Assembly: GCF_000002425.4 (NCBI RefSeq)
Contig: NC_037266.1
Span: forward strand, 186,001-250,000
Direction: 5' to 3'
DNA length: 64,000 nucleotides
DNA from: Physcomitrium patens
Taxonomy: Eukaryota; Streptophyta; Bryopsida; Funariales; Funariaceae
How positions within the stretch are numbered: the first letter of the stretch is position 1; each line of letters opens with the position of its first letter. The notes under the pieces are model-generated. The model was not told where the DNA came from and did not search any database. It saw only the letters and a list, made by a program, of their open reading frames with translations. The position numbers and the translations under genes are program-made. Of this stretch, positions 47,940 to 60,373 are shown piece after piece.

Positions 47940-48367
47940 TCATTGGTAGAACCTTCGAACCTTCATTTGTACATTCATAAGGTTGCTAACTGATTCCCAT
48001 GTATAATCATTGATATCATATTCATGCCAATAGACTAGATATTCAAGCCTTTCATGTCTTATCTTTGAATCCAATACCTCTTCTACCTCAAATTCGATAT
48101 GATCATTGATTTCAACCATATGAGGTGGTGGTTGTCTTTGACCTCGTATGTTCGATTCTTTATACCTTTTCAAAAGTGAAACATAAAAAATTGGATGAAT
48201 TTTTATAGATGAAGGTAACTCTAAGCAGTAAGTTACGTAATTAATTTTTTTTTAAATCACAAATGGTCCCAATCTTTGGTAGTCCAACTTATTACATAGC
48301 CTATTGGTTTTTATGTTGCGCTGAAGAAGCATTACATTGTCACCAACTTCGAATGGAGGATGTTCTT
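47940..48367 (-). pseudogene. Chromovirus E integrase C-terminus and chromodomain
   Basis: On the minus strand the integrase tail begins HPPFEVGDNVML (about 48350), with the GPF module (LGPFVI, about 48265) and the HPIFYVSLLKRY linker. An intact chromodomain frame (48173-47940) follows: FEVEEVLDSKIRHERLEYLVYW, then WESVSNL. Chromodomains of Ty3/gypsy chromoviruses bind modified histones and guide integration. This one keeps the aromatic positions of YLVYW and the YTWE motif. One TAG after LGPFVI and a frame break separate it from integrase. The rest of the element is gone because element C inserted at 48368. Confidence 0.85.
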
Positions 48368-49107
48368 TGTAGAATAGATATTAATTTGTTTCTGTAAGTT
48401 ATTAGTAAAATAGACTAATAGTCCATAGAATAGTAAGTTCAGGAGGACAGATGATTAACTTAATTATTAAAAGTGATTAATTACAAGATTACGATTAGAA
48501 TCTAGGAATAGAGAGTAAGTGTATAGAAGTTGTAGAAATTAGTCTGAGTATCAGACTGTGATAGTCATGAGCCAGGATTAAGCTTGGTGCTACCTCTTTG
48601 TTTTTCTTTGTTGTTGAAAAGTAATAGATAGTTTCTAAATATTGAGAAGTAAGTTTGTGGAATAAATCAGAGATTGATTTATGAGTTATTGATTATGTAA
48701 TTTGAGCACTGAGTGATTGAATTATATGAGGAGTTATTAAAAGATTAAGATTGTTGTTTATTGAGATCTGTGTGTGTTTTGACAGAGGAAGTTTGTAATT
48801 AAAAAAATTATGTGAATCTAGATTGGTTAGAATGAAGTCTATTATTTCTAGTGTTAGATAGAAATTATGTATTTTGAGCAGTCTTTTGAGAGTGCACGGT
48901 TGTACACTGTTGTTATCAGTTGATGAAAGAATATTGTTACTAGATGAAAATATTGTAATATTTCTTAGTATTTTAGTGGTTTGGAATACAGTTAATTGTG
49001 TGACCCTAAGAAGTAAAATTCATGCACTTAGTCTTTTCATGTGTTTGAATTCTCCTAAAAAGGTTTATTCTGAAAGAAATTGTAGAATAAGTAAAACGAT
49101 AATTATA
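48368..49107 (+). mobile_element. 5' LTR of gypsy element C (A family)
   Basis: It starts TGTAGAATAGATATTAAT and ends AATTATA (CA changed to TA), three bases before the primer site. It aligns end to end with the solo LTRs at 24170 and 60374 and partly with the LTRs of element A. No matching 3' LTR is present in the window. Confidence 0.85.
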
Positions 49108-49110
49108 TTT

Positions 49111-49128
49111 TGGTACCACTGTCGGGAA
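49111..49128 (+). promoter_or_regulatory. Primer binding site of element C
   Basis: TGGTACCACTGTCGGGAA, a decayed version of the element A site (tRNA-Asp type). Confidence 0.7.
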
Positions 49129-49215
49129 TAGACAATAGCATTGAGTGTTAGAAATTAACTATGGATTTAGTTTGATGGGAGATAGGAAGAAAATTCAATA
49201 GAATATAATGACAAT

Positions 49216-51519
49216 ATGGTTATTAAAAATGAGAACTTAGCAGTAAAGAGAATACGACAATTGAAAGAAAGAATAGAAAGATCGCAATCAAGAAATTTAT
49301 TACATAACAAGCAAGAACAGAAGTTAAAAAAGAATCATCGACAAAGTTGGATTAAACCATGATTGCATGCCTATCAGCATATCCGAGTATACCCAGAAGC
49401 TGATTGACATCAAATATTTCAGAAGTATATACCGTTAGAGAAATTGCGAAGAGCACTCGCAAAAAATTTGGTCAATAGAATAGTGTTTTCCTTAAGGCCA
49501 TTAACTACAAGTGGCGGAATCACAAAAGAATTGGATACTCCATTAGATACGTTTTCAATAACAAAAGCTTTTAATTCCATCAAAATTGGTTCCATATAGT
49601 AGCATAAATTATTGATCAATAAAGGCCAATTTAGTGTATTTCAAAATCCATCATTTTTATCTCCAATTCAATTAAATAATTTAGTAAGAGAAAATAATAG
49701 TAAATTGAAGAAACTTAAAAATTCAAAACAATCAATTGAGAAAGGCACCAGTTATTTTAACAAAATATTAAGTGGAACATTGTTCTCTTCAATAGCGATG
49801 GATGGTCCAGTGGTTCCAATAGCAGTACAAATAGGTGACGTAAGTGATCGCACAATGAACGTGGCTCTATTACCTACTTTTAAGAGTTTTTTGAGTGTGG
49901 ATTCCAATCAACTTTTGTCTCAATTTTTGATAGTATATATAGTCAATAATGAAAGAATTGAAGATATTTGGTTACAATGGTTGCCAAAAACCTTGAAGGA
50001 CATGGAATTTGAATAGTACAAACGTCAACTAGTGGGTCAATTTTTCAATTGGGAAACATTGAAGAATACATTTTTAATCCAATTTTTCCCAATGGGTTTT
50101 GAGGATCAACTTCGAGAAAGATTAATGATTAACAAAATGAGTCCAAGAGAGGTAGTGGAATCATACTATGGTCGTGTGGCAGATATACTTTGTAAGTGGC
50201 CAAATCACCAAATGCTAAAGGCTTTTGTATTGTCCATATTAATGAACGGATTGCATCCACCCAAACTAAAAATATTTGTAAAAGAAGCTCAATCAAATAC
50301 AATAATTGCATCTCTTAATAGAGTCAAGGTTTGGGAGGAATGCCATTATGATCAATTTTTAACTATAGGTGCCACGATGATTCTAGTTCAAGGAAGCTAT
50401 CAAAATCCGATTTGAAACAAATTAGTGTGTAGTTATCCATGGATATTAGAAACAATGGCCAATTCCAGTACTAATATTGAGGGGCCACTTAATGTCACTC
50501 CATTGCAAGCTATACCATCGAATGTGATGACAATGTATGCTCTATATTTTCCGTATTAACAACAAGTATTAACTACGACAAAGTTACCATTAATACTAGT
50601 CCAAAAAGATTCAAATGAAATTGTGTTATTAAACCTGATGAAGAAAATGGAGGAAAAGGCCGTTAATATGGTTAAGGATAAGGAGAAGAAGCACAAGCCT
50701 ACCAATACTAGGACCAATATATGGTGCAGTAATTGTAAGGGCCATGATCATTTGGTAACAGAATATCCTTTATCCTCACAAATGATGGGTCAATGTACAT
50801 TTTTCAGAGGAAAGCTTTTAACAGCTAATTGTTGGAATTGGCAAAAACAACAATAATTCAGTAATCAGATTATGATCCCACCAACTTAGTGGAAAGTCAA
50901 TCAAGTTCAAACAAGAAATATGTTTGCATGGAATGGAAATCGATATAATTGACAAAATCGAGCATTCAATAACTTTCAAAGTTCCAATTTTAATTAGGGG
51001 TATGCATTAAACCCCCTAAACTATGGTAAGAAGTAGCAGAGGTATCAGCAATATGTTCTACCTGTGTTATCGAACCAAATACCCTACGTATCAATGGAAC
51101 AACCAGTATCATTTTCTAATCTTATATAGAACAAGCCTAATATGTATATACCAATTGAGACACCCAATATGCCAGATGAAAGTACAAAAAAACCACTTCG
51201 TTGTTTCCATTGTAGATAGATTAGTCATTATACCAGTGAATGTCCTAATCCCAGAGCTAGTGACGATTATGTGCCAGTGTGTAGAAATTGCAAGCAATTG
51301 GGGCATATTTATAAGCAATGTAATGCACCATTCAATTTCAATAATTGAGATCAACACATCCAAAGCCAAGGAAAAATTGAGGAGATAAATCAAGGTCCTC
51401 AAGATTCTCTAGTAAATTGGATAAAATGTGTCGAAGCCGTTCTTACTAAGAGTCAGCAAAAGAGGAAAGGACCAATTCAACATTTGGGTGAGCCTGATGC
51501 AAAGGGCCAATTTGACCTA
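49216..51519 (+). pseudogene. Element C gag
   Basis: From the ATG at 49216 a long gag can be read: a basic N-terminus (VKRIRQLKERIERSQSRN), a capsid (open at 49612-50016 and 50032-50415) with NGLHPPKLKIFVKEA, and three cysteine-histidine knuckles. The knuckles are WCSNCKGHDHL (about 50720, last Cys lost), CFHC..SHYTSEC (about 51200) and CRNCKQLGHIYKQC (about 51280, complete). Stops are mostly TAG or TAA for Gln and TGA for Trp or Arg. The frame is cut by the copia element at 51525 and continues at 57147. Confidence 0.75.
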
Positions 51520-51524
51520 ATTAC

Positions 51525-51993
51525 TATTGAAGTAAAAGTGAAAGTAGAATAAATTATCTTGTAGAGGATATTACCTAAGATAAGTTAGTAATAGTCAAAG
51601 GATTGACTCTTGGTGTATAGAAAGAGTATCCTATGGATATAGGATGAGGTCAAGGATCAAGAGTCAAAGTTAAGAGGATAAAGTATGAACTAGGAAATAT
51701 CCATAAATAATGTAAGAGTAATTAGTGTTTGGCATAGGAAACCTTTGTAGTTAGTAAGTTGCCAAAGGATCCAAGGACCATAGAATATCCTTGAGATACG
51801 TTAGATACCAAAGGATCCTAGGAACAAGGATCATGTGTGTAAAAGTCAATGAGTGGAAGTTGTCTTGTAGGGCAGCAACCACAACCTATAAGTATTGGAT
51901 ATTAGAAGTGAGAGATATCTTATTCCATACTTTCTTTGTGTACAACCTTGCTAATGCTATGTATTGTGACTTCAAAGTTCTATTTCTTCAATA
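51525..51993 (+). mobile_element. 5' LTR of the copia element
   Basis: 469 bp, a direct repeat of 56673-57141 of identical length. It starts TATTGAAG (TGTTGAAG in the partner) and ends TTCAATA. The preceding five bases, ATTAC, match ATTAT after the right LTR. Confidence 0.9.
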
Positions 51994-52550
51994 CGTTATA
52001 GATCCACTCACCTTTAGTTGTAAATTTTGAAGTTCTTTGAAGTTGTTTTGTTGTTATGAGGAGTAGATCTTATGGTTGTTGCTGATGTTAGAGTTTGGTA
52101 TCTTCTAAATCTCTTTTTGCATCTAGTTCTTGATATAGTTATGTTCTTACTTGTTGTTAAGTGCATTCATGGTCTTAGAGATTGTTATATACTTTAGAAT
52201 GTTGTTTTAGAACAATAGTGGTGTATTTCTTTGCTGACCTACTTCATTGATATACTAACATTGAATTTTCATGTGCTTAAGTTCCTAATAGATCTTCTTA
52301 TAGTCATAAGAGGTGTTATGAGACATTAGAGGTGATAAAAGATTAGCAAAGCTAATATGAGAGTTTTTGATAGTGTTTAAGACTTGTGAGAAGTCTTATA
52401 AGTGAAGTTGAGAGCGATCAAAGAGTGAAATCACTAGTTTACTCACAAAGAGGGCATTCTGGGATTCCAAGGCAACAACACCTTCTTGTTGATTTTGAGA
52501 GTTCTACCTTATCTTTTCTTGATTTTCTTTGATATATCCCTTCTTTAGAC
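51994..52550 (+). other. Copia leader
   Basis: Untranslated leader between the LTR and gag. The primer site immediately after the LTR is too degraded to assign a tRNA. Confidence 0.5.
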
Positions 52551-53392
52551 ATGGCTTCAAGTGAGGGTGAGGGTTTGAGAGTGATTGAAAATTTTAGAGA
52601 TGATAGCTTCTGCCATTGGAAGAAGAAAATGGAGCTTTTGCTTGCTTCATTGGACCTATGGGACATTGTTGATGAAAGTGAAGAGCCTCCTAGTAATGAT
52701 GCTGATGTCAAGGTGAAGAAGGAGTACAACGACGTGAAAGGAAGGCTTTTGGCATGATTGCAATAAATCTTGATGATGCCTACTTTTTACATATAATTTC
52801 TTGTAATAGACCAGCAAAAGCATGGAAGACTCTTTGCAACATTTATGAGAGTAGAAATCTTGCTAATATTCTATGGACAAGGAGGAAGTTCTTAACGGTA
52901 AAGATGGAAGAAAGAGATGACCTCATGGCTCATATCAACAAGATAAAAGTACTTACAAACCAACTAGGAGTTGTTGATATGCCAGTCGATGATAGAAAAA
53001 TTGTGTTGACATTACTCATGAGCCTTTCTAAGTCCTACAACTACCTTATTGTGGCATTGGAGTCTATCAACATGAAGGAGCTTACCATGAATTATGTCAC
53101 ATCAAGACTTGCACATGAAGTAATCAAGAAGAAAGAAAAGGAGCTTCAAAGTGATGATTCAGGTCTATTCTCAAGACAAGGCAAAGGTAGCTTTTCACAC
53201 CAACATGATAATTCAAAAAACCACATAAGGAATTGCTATATTTGTGGAAAATCAGGTCATTTTGTTAGAAATTACTACAAGGCCAAGAGAAGAGATAGGA
53301 AAAATACAAATAATGCTAGTGATAGTTTCGGTGGAGATGATCATGCTTTCATGGCAAGTGAAGGAGCCTCCATGGCTGCCATGTCTAAGTAG
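52551..53392 (+). pseudogene. Copia gag
   Basis: Ty1/copia capsid and nucleocapsid. It starts MASSEGEG and has an N-terminal FCHWKKKMELLLASLDLWDIV block typical of plant copia gags. A frameshift at about 52745-52755 moves to the second frame (DAYFLHIISCNRPAKAWKTLC). The zinc knuckle at about 53235 reads CYICGKSGHFVRNYY, where the last cysteine is now tyrosine, a G-to-A change. It ends at TAG (53390), which replaces the Trp expected before the protease IIDS motif, so protease would follow in the same frame. Confidence 0.8.
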
Positions 53393-53950
53393 ATTATAGA
53401 TTCGGCTGCTACTAAGCATATGACACCATACAAGTGTTCATTTGACACTTATGAAGCAATTCCATCAATAAAAGTATAATTGGGGGATAATGGTATGGTA
53501 TAAGCCATTGAAATTGGCTCCATTGTAGTAAAGATTGTGATGAAGGACCAAATCAATAGTATCAGATTGAAGGAAGTCTTACATGTGCCAAAGATGAAGA
53601 AGAACCTTCTTTCGGTGAGCTAACTTATATCAAATGGTTGCAAATTTTAATTTGACATGGATGGATGTTCTGTGAAGACATTGAGTGGACAACATATTGC
53701 CAAAGGCCTTAGAGATGGCAACCTCTACTTCATCAATTATAAAAAGATGAATGAAATTGAAGTGGTGGCATATGTTGATTTTTTACAAAATCAAGATAAG
53801 TTTAGTATTTGGCATCAACGATTTGGTCATTTAAATGCCAAAAGCATGAAGGAGCTCCAATCTATGGTAAGTGGCTTGAACCTTGGTCAATTCAGCTATA
53901 ATGCTATGACACTTGCTTGTGAAGGTTGTATCCAAGACAAACAATAAAAG
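53393..53950 (+). pseudogene. Copia protease and pre-integrase zinc finger
   Basis: The protease motif reads IIDSAATKHMT, where copia families normally have Gly after DS, so the active site is changed. The frame then has four TAA codons at places where Gln is expected. The block LKEVLHVPKMKKNLLSV is kept (about 53572). The pre-integrase domain (53657-53947) is open and shows the H-H-C-C finger (WHQRFGHLN ... CEGC). The stop at 53945 again replaces Gln. Confidence 0.75.
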
Positions 53951-54802
53951 ACTTCATTTCTAAGTGGAATTGCAACACGTGCAAGAAAATTATTGGAGAT
54001 GATTCATTTTGATGTTTGTGGACCAATGAAGACACCATCAATTTGAGGAGTAAGGTACTTTGTGACATTTATTGATGATTTTTTAAGAAAGGTGTAGATA
54101 TATATCATAAAAGCGTCTTGTTTCTCAAGGTTTAAAGAATTCAAGGCACTTGTGAAGAAGCAATGTGAGTGCAAGATAAAAATATTATGCACGAACAACG
54201 GAAGTGAATACATGTCAGAGCATTTTGATGAATTTTTGAGAAATCAAGGCATTTCAAGACAAACCTCTACTCCTTACACTCCACAACAAAATGGGGTTGC
54301 TGAAAGAGCAAATCACACCATTGTGGAGATAACAAAGAATATGCTTCATGCACAAAATCTTAGGCATGAATGTTGGGCAGAAGCTGTGGTTAATACAGTG
54401 TATATAAGGAATAGACATCCAACAAGTACACTCACATCAATGACTCCTCAAGAAGCTTGGAGTGGCAAGAAACCTTGTATTTCACACATAAGGATCTTTG
54501 GATGCATTGCTTATGCAGAGATATCAAATTGCATGAGATCTAAACTTGATGCAAAGAGTAGAAAATGTATATTTGTTGGATGTTGTGAAGGTACCAAAGC
54601 ATATAGGTTCATGTCTTCAGAAATCAAGAAAATCATTAAAAGTCTTGATGTAGAGTTTTTGGAGTACAAGAGTGCTTGTGAACACTTGGAGATGTGTCTA
54701 AGTGGGAGTAATGGCGTGTTTGTAGATACATCTTTAAATCTAATAATAAAAGAAGAACAAGAAGATGATGATGATACTATAGATGGTAGAATTTCAAATT
54801 AA
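53951..54802 (+). pseudogene. Copia integrase
   Basis: The core begins MIHFDVCGPM (first Asp) and continues through two stops to FIDDF. The frame 54152-54802 is then open. The second catalytic aspartate should lie in LxTDNGGEY, but the sequence reads LCTNNGSEY, a G-to-A change from Asp to Asn. The glutamate is kept in QQNGVAERANHT. The C-terminal part has MTPQEAWSGKKP and HIRIFGCIAY, typical of plant copia elements. The lost Asp would inactivate strand transfer. Confidence 0.85.
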
Positions 54803-55039
54803 AATGAAGAGTCAATGAAGGTAGATCATGAGGTACCTACATATGCTAAAATCGGCAATTAAGACAATCAAGATGTTGAAGATAATGATGGTGATGAGGA
54901 GTATCAATCTTTAAGCATGAAGAGACAAGTTTTAAGAGAAACAAAGATTACAAGAGCTATTGGAGTGCATGAAGGTGAATCTTCATCATGTAAAAGGAGA
55001 TATCTTTTAAGAGATCGAAAATAATTTGGTATATGGTAG

Positions 55040-55990
55040 AAGAACCACATTTTTTCTCAAGTAAGTGAAGAACATGTCAATGTTGCACTCCTTATTGATC
55101 CATTGAATTTATATGATGCAATGAAGTCCATGGATGCTATGAAGTGGGAGAATGCTATAGAAGAAGAGTACAAATCACTCATAGACAATGGAATATGGAA
55201 ATTGACTCGACTTCTACCAAATTAATCTTCAATTGGTTGTAAGTGGATGTTTAAAACCAAAAAGGATGCAATGGGCAATATTGTGAGATACAAGGCTAGG
55301 TTGGTTGCCAAAGGATATTCACAAGTTGCTAGAGTTGATTTCAATGAGACATTTGCTCCCGTGGCCAAATTCACCACTATTAGAACTATTGTGGCAATTG
55401 GGGCAGCAATGGACTTGGAGATGCATCAAATGGATATAAAGACGGCTTTCTTGAATAGATAGTTGGTAGAAGACATCTACATGGATCAACCTCAAGGATT
55501 TGTTGAAGATGGCAAACAAGACCTTGTTTGTAAGTTGAAGAAATCCTTGTTTCGGCTGAAACAATCTCTAAAGACATGGTACCAATGCATTGATATATTC
55601 TTTGTGAATGAAGGGTTTGTAAGGAATGAAGCTGATCATTCATTGTATGTGATGCAATCAAATGAGTTCATATTGATTGTCATCCTCTATGTTGATGATT
55701 TGATCATCTCAACCAATACTATAAAGATGATGGATTGATTGAAGGCAAAGTTAGAAAAAGAATATGAGATGAGTGATTTGGAAGAGCTTCACTATTATTT
55801 TGGAGTGGAGTTTGTGAAAGATCCTGCTGAGAAGACCATAACAATGAGTCAAAGTAAGTACATTGAAGAGGTGTTGAAATAATTTAACAAAGAAAAGTGT
55901 GAGCCTATTGGAACACCTTTGGAGGCCAATTTGAAGTTGTTGAAGCTCACGGAAGAAGAATTTGCTGAAGTTGAAGGACGAATGCAAGGT
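55040..55990 (+). pseudogene. Copia reverse transcriptase
   Basis: Read in pieces: EEEYKSLIDNGIW (about 55165), GCKWMFKTKKDAMGNIVRYKARLVAKGYSQ (from about 55236), VDFNETFAPVAKFTTIR and MDIKTAFLN, then a TAG for the usual Gly or Glu. Next come EDIYMDQPQGF, SLFRLKQSLKTWYQ and the intact catalytic box LYVDDLIIS (about 55687). A TGA and a TAA interrupt it after 55735. The YVDD box and overall order are diagnostic for Ty1/copia. Confidence 0.85.
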
Positions 55991-56654
55991 GTTTCATATA
56001 AGGCAGCAGTGGGCTCATTAATGTATGCAATGGTTGGTACAAGGATCGATCTTGCATATGCGATGAGTGTTGTGAGTAAACACATATCAAAGGCTGGACC
56101 AATCCATTGGGCAACTATCAAAAAGATCATGAGGTACTTAAAAGGTACTTTGAACTTCAAATTATGTCTTGGAGGTGATAACATTACTATGCATGGTTAC
56201 TGTGATGCGGATTGGGCTGGAAATACAAATAGTAGAAGATCAAAAACATAATATGTATTCTTTGTTGGAATGGGAGTTATTTCATGGAATTACAAAAAAC
56301 AACCAATAATTGCAAGGTCAACAATGGAAGTAGAGTATATGGCAAGCCATGTTACAATGGAGGCAATATGGCTGAGACAACTTTTAGAGGACATTGGAGA
56401 TGTACAAATGGAAGCAACTCCAATGAAGTGTGACAACCAAAGATATCTTGTATTTGCAAAGAATCCAAAGTATTATTCAAGGATCAAGCTCATTAACATT
56501 CAACATCACTTCATAAGAGAAAAAAATTGAAATTGGAGTGATTGATATGAAGTATTGTCCAACGAAAGACATGCTTGCTGATTTGTTGACAAAGGCATTA
56601 GTAAAGGATAGACATCACATGTTGACAAAGATATTAGGATTAAAAGTCTTTTGA
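55991..56654 (+). pseudogene. Copia RNase H and 3' end of pol
   Basis: AVGSLMYAMVGTRIDLAYA leads to the RNase H acidic motif CDADWAG (about 56200), then WNYKKQPIIARSTMEVEYMA and the closing MKYCPTKDMLADLLTKAL (about 56550). It is broken by TAA at 56249 and TGA at 56528. Pol ends at the TGA at 56652, just before the right LTR. Confidence 0.8.
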
Positions 56655-56672
56655 CCAATAGCAAAGTCGGAG

Positions 56673-57141
56673 TGTTGAAGTAAAAGTGAAAGTAGAATAA
56701 ATTATCTTGTGGAGGATATTACCTAAAGTAAGTTACTAATGGTCAAAGGATTGACTCTTGGTGTATAAAAAGAGCATCTTATGGATATAGGATGAGGTCA
56801 AGGATCAAGAGTCAAAGTTAAGAGAATAAAGTATGAACTAGAGAATATCTATAAATAATGTAAGAGTAATTAGTGTTTGGTATAGGAGACCTTTGTGGTT
56901 AGTAAGATGCCAAAAGATCCAAAGACCATAGGATATCCTCAAGGTATGTTAGATACCAAAGGATCCTAGGACCAAGAATCATGTGTGTAAAAGTCAATAA
57001 GTGGAAGTTATCTTATAGGATAGAAACCACAACCTATAAGTATTGGATATTGGAAGTGAGAGATATCTTACTCCATACTCTCTTTGTCTACAACCTTGTT
57101 GATGCTATGTATTGTGACTTCAAAGTTCTATTTCTTCAATA
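56673..57141 (+). mobile_element. 3' LTR of the copia element
   Basis: 469 bp starting TGTTGAAG, preceded by a purine-rich AAAGTCGGAG tract. It differs from the left LTR at scattered sites, nearly all G/A or C/T. It is followed by ATTAT (57142-57146), the target duplication, after which the element C gag resumes. Confidence 0.9.
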
Positions 57142-57146
57142 ATTAT

Positions 57147-57840
57147 GAGGACATCTAATACAGGTCCTATTACAGGCCTCTTATCCAGTATGAGACTTGA
57201 CTCGATTGTGCAATCCAATGAAGTCTCGAATACTAAGGCTTCAATTCCGTTCTAAGAGGTTCTATTCTCTACGCAGTTTTGAGAAACATCCTATTTGTTG
57301 AAAGATGTTCTTGGGGGCACAAATTCCAAGAAAGCTTAGGCTACTGTTCCAATTCCAAGTTTAGGGTAGAAGGATATCTTACCTCTTGGAATTAAATTCA
57401 ACCCAATGAAAAGAAAGAGGACATTGGAAATTACCTTAAATATAGAATCTTATGAAATTTTGAAGGATCTGGATGCTATTCAATCTTCTATTTCTATGAA
57501 GCAACTTCTAACTGTCGTACCAGAATATCGCTTTACATTGAATTCATTGTTAACATGGCATAGGCAACGTAATAAGAAAGTTTGTGAAGTCAATTTGAAC
57601 CCTGACCCAGGTGCACCAACCATCAATGTTTTGATTGACGGTATTATGATCTTGGGTATTTAAGTGGATGGTAGTTCCAGCGTCAATTTAATGAATGCTG
57701 ATACAATGAATGCTTTAGATTTAGATCACTTAGTACTCACAACATTGGTGTTAAAGATGACAAATCATAGTTGGATCAAATCAATGGATATTTTATGGAG
57801 TATTCAAACTATAATTGCCGATACTTGATATACTTGTCGG
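57147..57840 (+). pseudogene. Element C gag end and protease
   Basis: The sequence continues gag from 51519 and aligns with element A from about 3100. The protease block NPDPGAPTINVLIDG (about 57598) precedes the active-site region VDGSSSVNLMN (about 57664) directly after a TAA. A deletion relative to element A follows near 57830, with a frame change, so the second half of the protease is lost. Confidence 0.65.
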
Positions 57841-58865
57841 ATTTGGAAAACTCTGCTAAAGTTAATATTGATAAGATGACCAAGTATGATGTGTATTATG
57901 TGAGTGGTCTGGACAGAAGATTGAGTACTTCGTACATGTCGGACTTACCAACTGATTTTAAACGAGCATGAGAGTTGAAACATAACATCGCTGCTACACC
58001 TTTAAGTCAAACTATCAACTTAGTGACCATAGCAGAGCCTCGGACAATTAAGGTCTACAAAGGTATTAAGAAACAAGAGATGACTTGCTGGATAAAATTT
58101 TTCTTGCATCATAAATCAGCTTTTACTTGGACTTATAATGATCTAAAAGATATCTCCATTGAAGTTTACGAGCATTATATAATTTTAGAAGAGAACGGTA
58201 AACCAGTACAATAGAGGCAACATTACCTTAATCGTAAATATTTCCTCATGGTGAAGGATGAATTGGACAAGCTTGTTGCAGTTGATTTTATTTACCCAGT
58301 ATCAAATAGTGAGTGGGTTTCTCCAATCGTGATGGTGCCGAAGAAGAATAGAAAATCCAAATTTTTTAGGATTTTTAGAAACTTAATGCCACCACCAAGA
58401 AAGATTACTTTCCATTATCTTTCATGGATAGTATATTAGACGTCGTAGTAGGTCACAAATATTATTTTTTCCTCGATGGATTTTCCAGATATAATCAAGT
58501 TCAAATTGTACCAGAAGACCAACTCAAGACAACCTTTACTACAGATTGGGGCACATTTGCTTATCGCGTGATACCTTTTGGATTATGCAATGTCCTAGCC
58601 ACATTTGAAAGAGTGATGACTCAGGCCTTCCAAGACTATCTCTGGATGTTTATGGAGATCTTTTTAGATGAATTTTATGCATTCAATACAAAACAAGTTC
58701 ATCTTAGTTGTCTAAGCAAATGTTTGGCTCAGTGTGCTAAGTTTGGTATTGCTATGGATCCTGACAAAGTACAGCATATAATGAACTTGTCCAGACGGTC
58801 TCCGATGTTTGAGGATTCGTCGGCCATGTCAGTTATTATTGCTGCTTTATTTGTTCGTTTGTAGT
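57841..58865 (+). pseudogene. Element C reverse transcriptase
   Basis: Linker frames (57771-58214) lead to KDELDKLVAVDFIYPVSNSEWVSPIVMVPKKN (58248). A frameshift near 58360 passes into SILDVVVGHKYYFFLDGFSRYNQV. GTFAYRVIPFGLCN is intact, with the Trp that element A has lost. The catalytic box reads FLDEF (about 58660), so the second aspartate is glutamate. The thumb is shortened by a deletion near 58740. It is non-functional. Confidence 0.8.
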
Positions 58866-58949
58866 TATTTGTCAACCTTTAACAAACATACTGAATAAAC
58901 CTATGTCAAATGGGATTAGTCCCCTTTGAACCATAGAATGTACCATGGC

Positions 58950-59375
58950 CTTTGAGGCATTAAAGTCAAAATTGGTCTTTTCTTCAATATTGGTGGCACC
59001 TTGTTGGACGGAGTATTTTTATGTCTATGTTGATACATCCAATGTGACTATTGAATCAGTGCTAAATTAGAAGGATGACTAGGATCTGAATTATCTTATA
59101 TATTATGCCAATCGGCAATTTGTGGTTGTCAAACATAACTATACTACTACTGAACGTAAAGTGTTGGATATGATATATTCGATTCAAAAATTTGGGTACT
59201 ATTTGCTTGGATATCCGTCTGTATTTTATATAGATCATAATGCCCTCAAATATATTATTAATAAGCCTCAATTGAGTGGGTGCTTTACTCGATGGATATT
59301 ACTTCTATAAGAGTTTAATTTTATGATTTTTGTATGACCTAAGAAGAAACATGTAAATGCTGATCATTTATCCTC
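58950..59375 (+). pseudogene. Element C RNase H
   Basis: VYVDTS (about 59030), TTTERKVLDMIYSIQKFGYYLLGYP, YIDHNALKYIINKPQLSG (open at 59122-59310) and HVNADHLS near 59350. Stops at 59068, 59080 and 59308 replace Gln or Trp codons. It aligns closely with element A 5286-5640. Confidence 0.75.
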
Positions 59376-60373
59376 GTTGTCTAATTTTTTCAGCAACAAG
59401 CTTGTTCCTTATGCTCTTTCCGATGTCAAATTATTTGTAGTGGATGTGATTTTCCCCGAGTATAGTGAAATCATTTTGTTTTTGACCTTCCACACTTTTT
59501 CGCCGACTTTCACCGAGAACCTTAAGAAGCGACTCATTCTGAAGAGTACTCCATACACGATGATTTGCAATGCTTTGTATTAACAAGGAAAAGATGGTAT
59601 TTTAAGACATTGTATCTTTCAAAGTAAAGTACAGTCAATACTAGAGGGTTGCCATTTGGATAGTTGTGGTGGTCATTTCCTGAGAGACAACACTGCTTGC
59701 AAGGCTTTAATGGTAGGATATTGATAGCCCACAATGTTTTCTGATGCACACCAATTTGTTTGTCATTGTGATTATTGTCAACAAATGAATCGACTGACAG
59801 GTATTTCAGCCATGGTATTACTATCAATCTTAGCACAAACACCGTTTAAAAAAATGTGATATTGATTTTGTCGATCCTATTACACCAGCCTCAAAATGTG
59901 GCCAAAAGCAGTATATTTTAGTCGCCATGGACTATATAACCAAATGGACACATGCTATTACTATCTACCATGATAATGCTAGTACGGTGGCCACTTTTTT
60001 TTACAAGAATATTATAACTCGATTTGAGTATCCAAAAGAATTATTTAGTGATCGTGGCACCTATTTCATAAATGCTACTATAGCCGCCTTGACAAACACA
60101 TATGAGATTAAGTATCGAAAAACTACTCCATATCATCTTTGCGCAAATGAGCAAACAGAAAAGACCAATGGAATTTTGGACAAGGTCTTGACTAAGATAA
60201 TTTTGAGGGCTGGTACCGATTGGGAGGCCAAACTCTTTGCGACTTTGTTGGTGTATCATACTGCATAAAAAATAACTACCAACACTACTCCCTTCCAACT
60301 AGTTTGCAGACAAGATGCAATTTTATCTATTGAATTGGAGGTTCAAAGTTTATGGATTGCTTTAGATGAACAT
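59376..60373 (+). pseudogene. Element C integrase, first part
   Basis: The zinc finger keeps GGHF and CDYCQQ. Between them the expected Trp-Trp pair is now TGA-TAG (59721-59726), two adjacent G-to-A losses. The core reads IDFVDPIT (about 59865, after a frame change), YITKWTHAI, FSDRGTYFINA (about 60045) and NEQTEKTNG (about 60145), so all three catalytic acidic residues are present. TAA replaces a residue at 60266. It is interrupted at 60374 by an inverted solo LTR. Confidence 0.8.
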
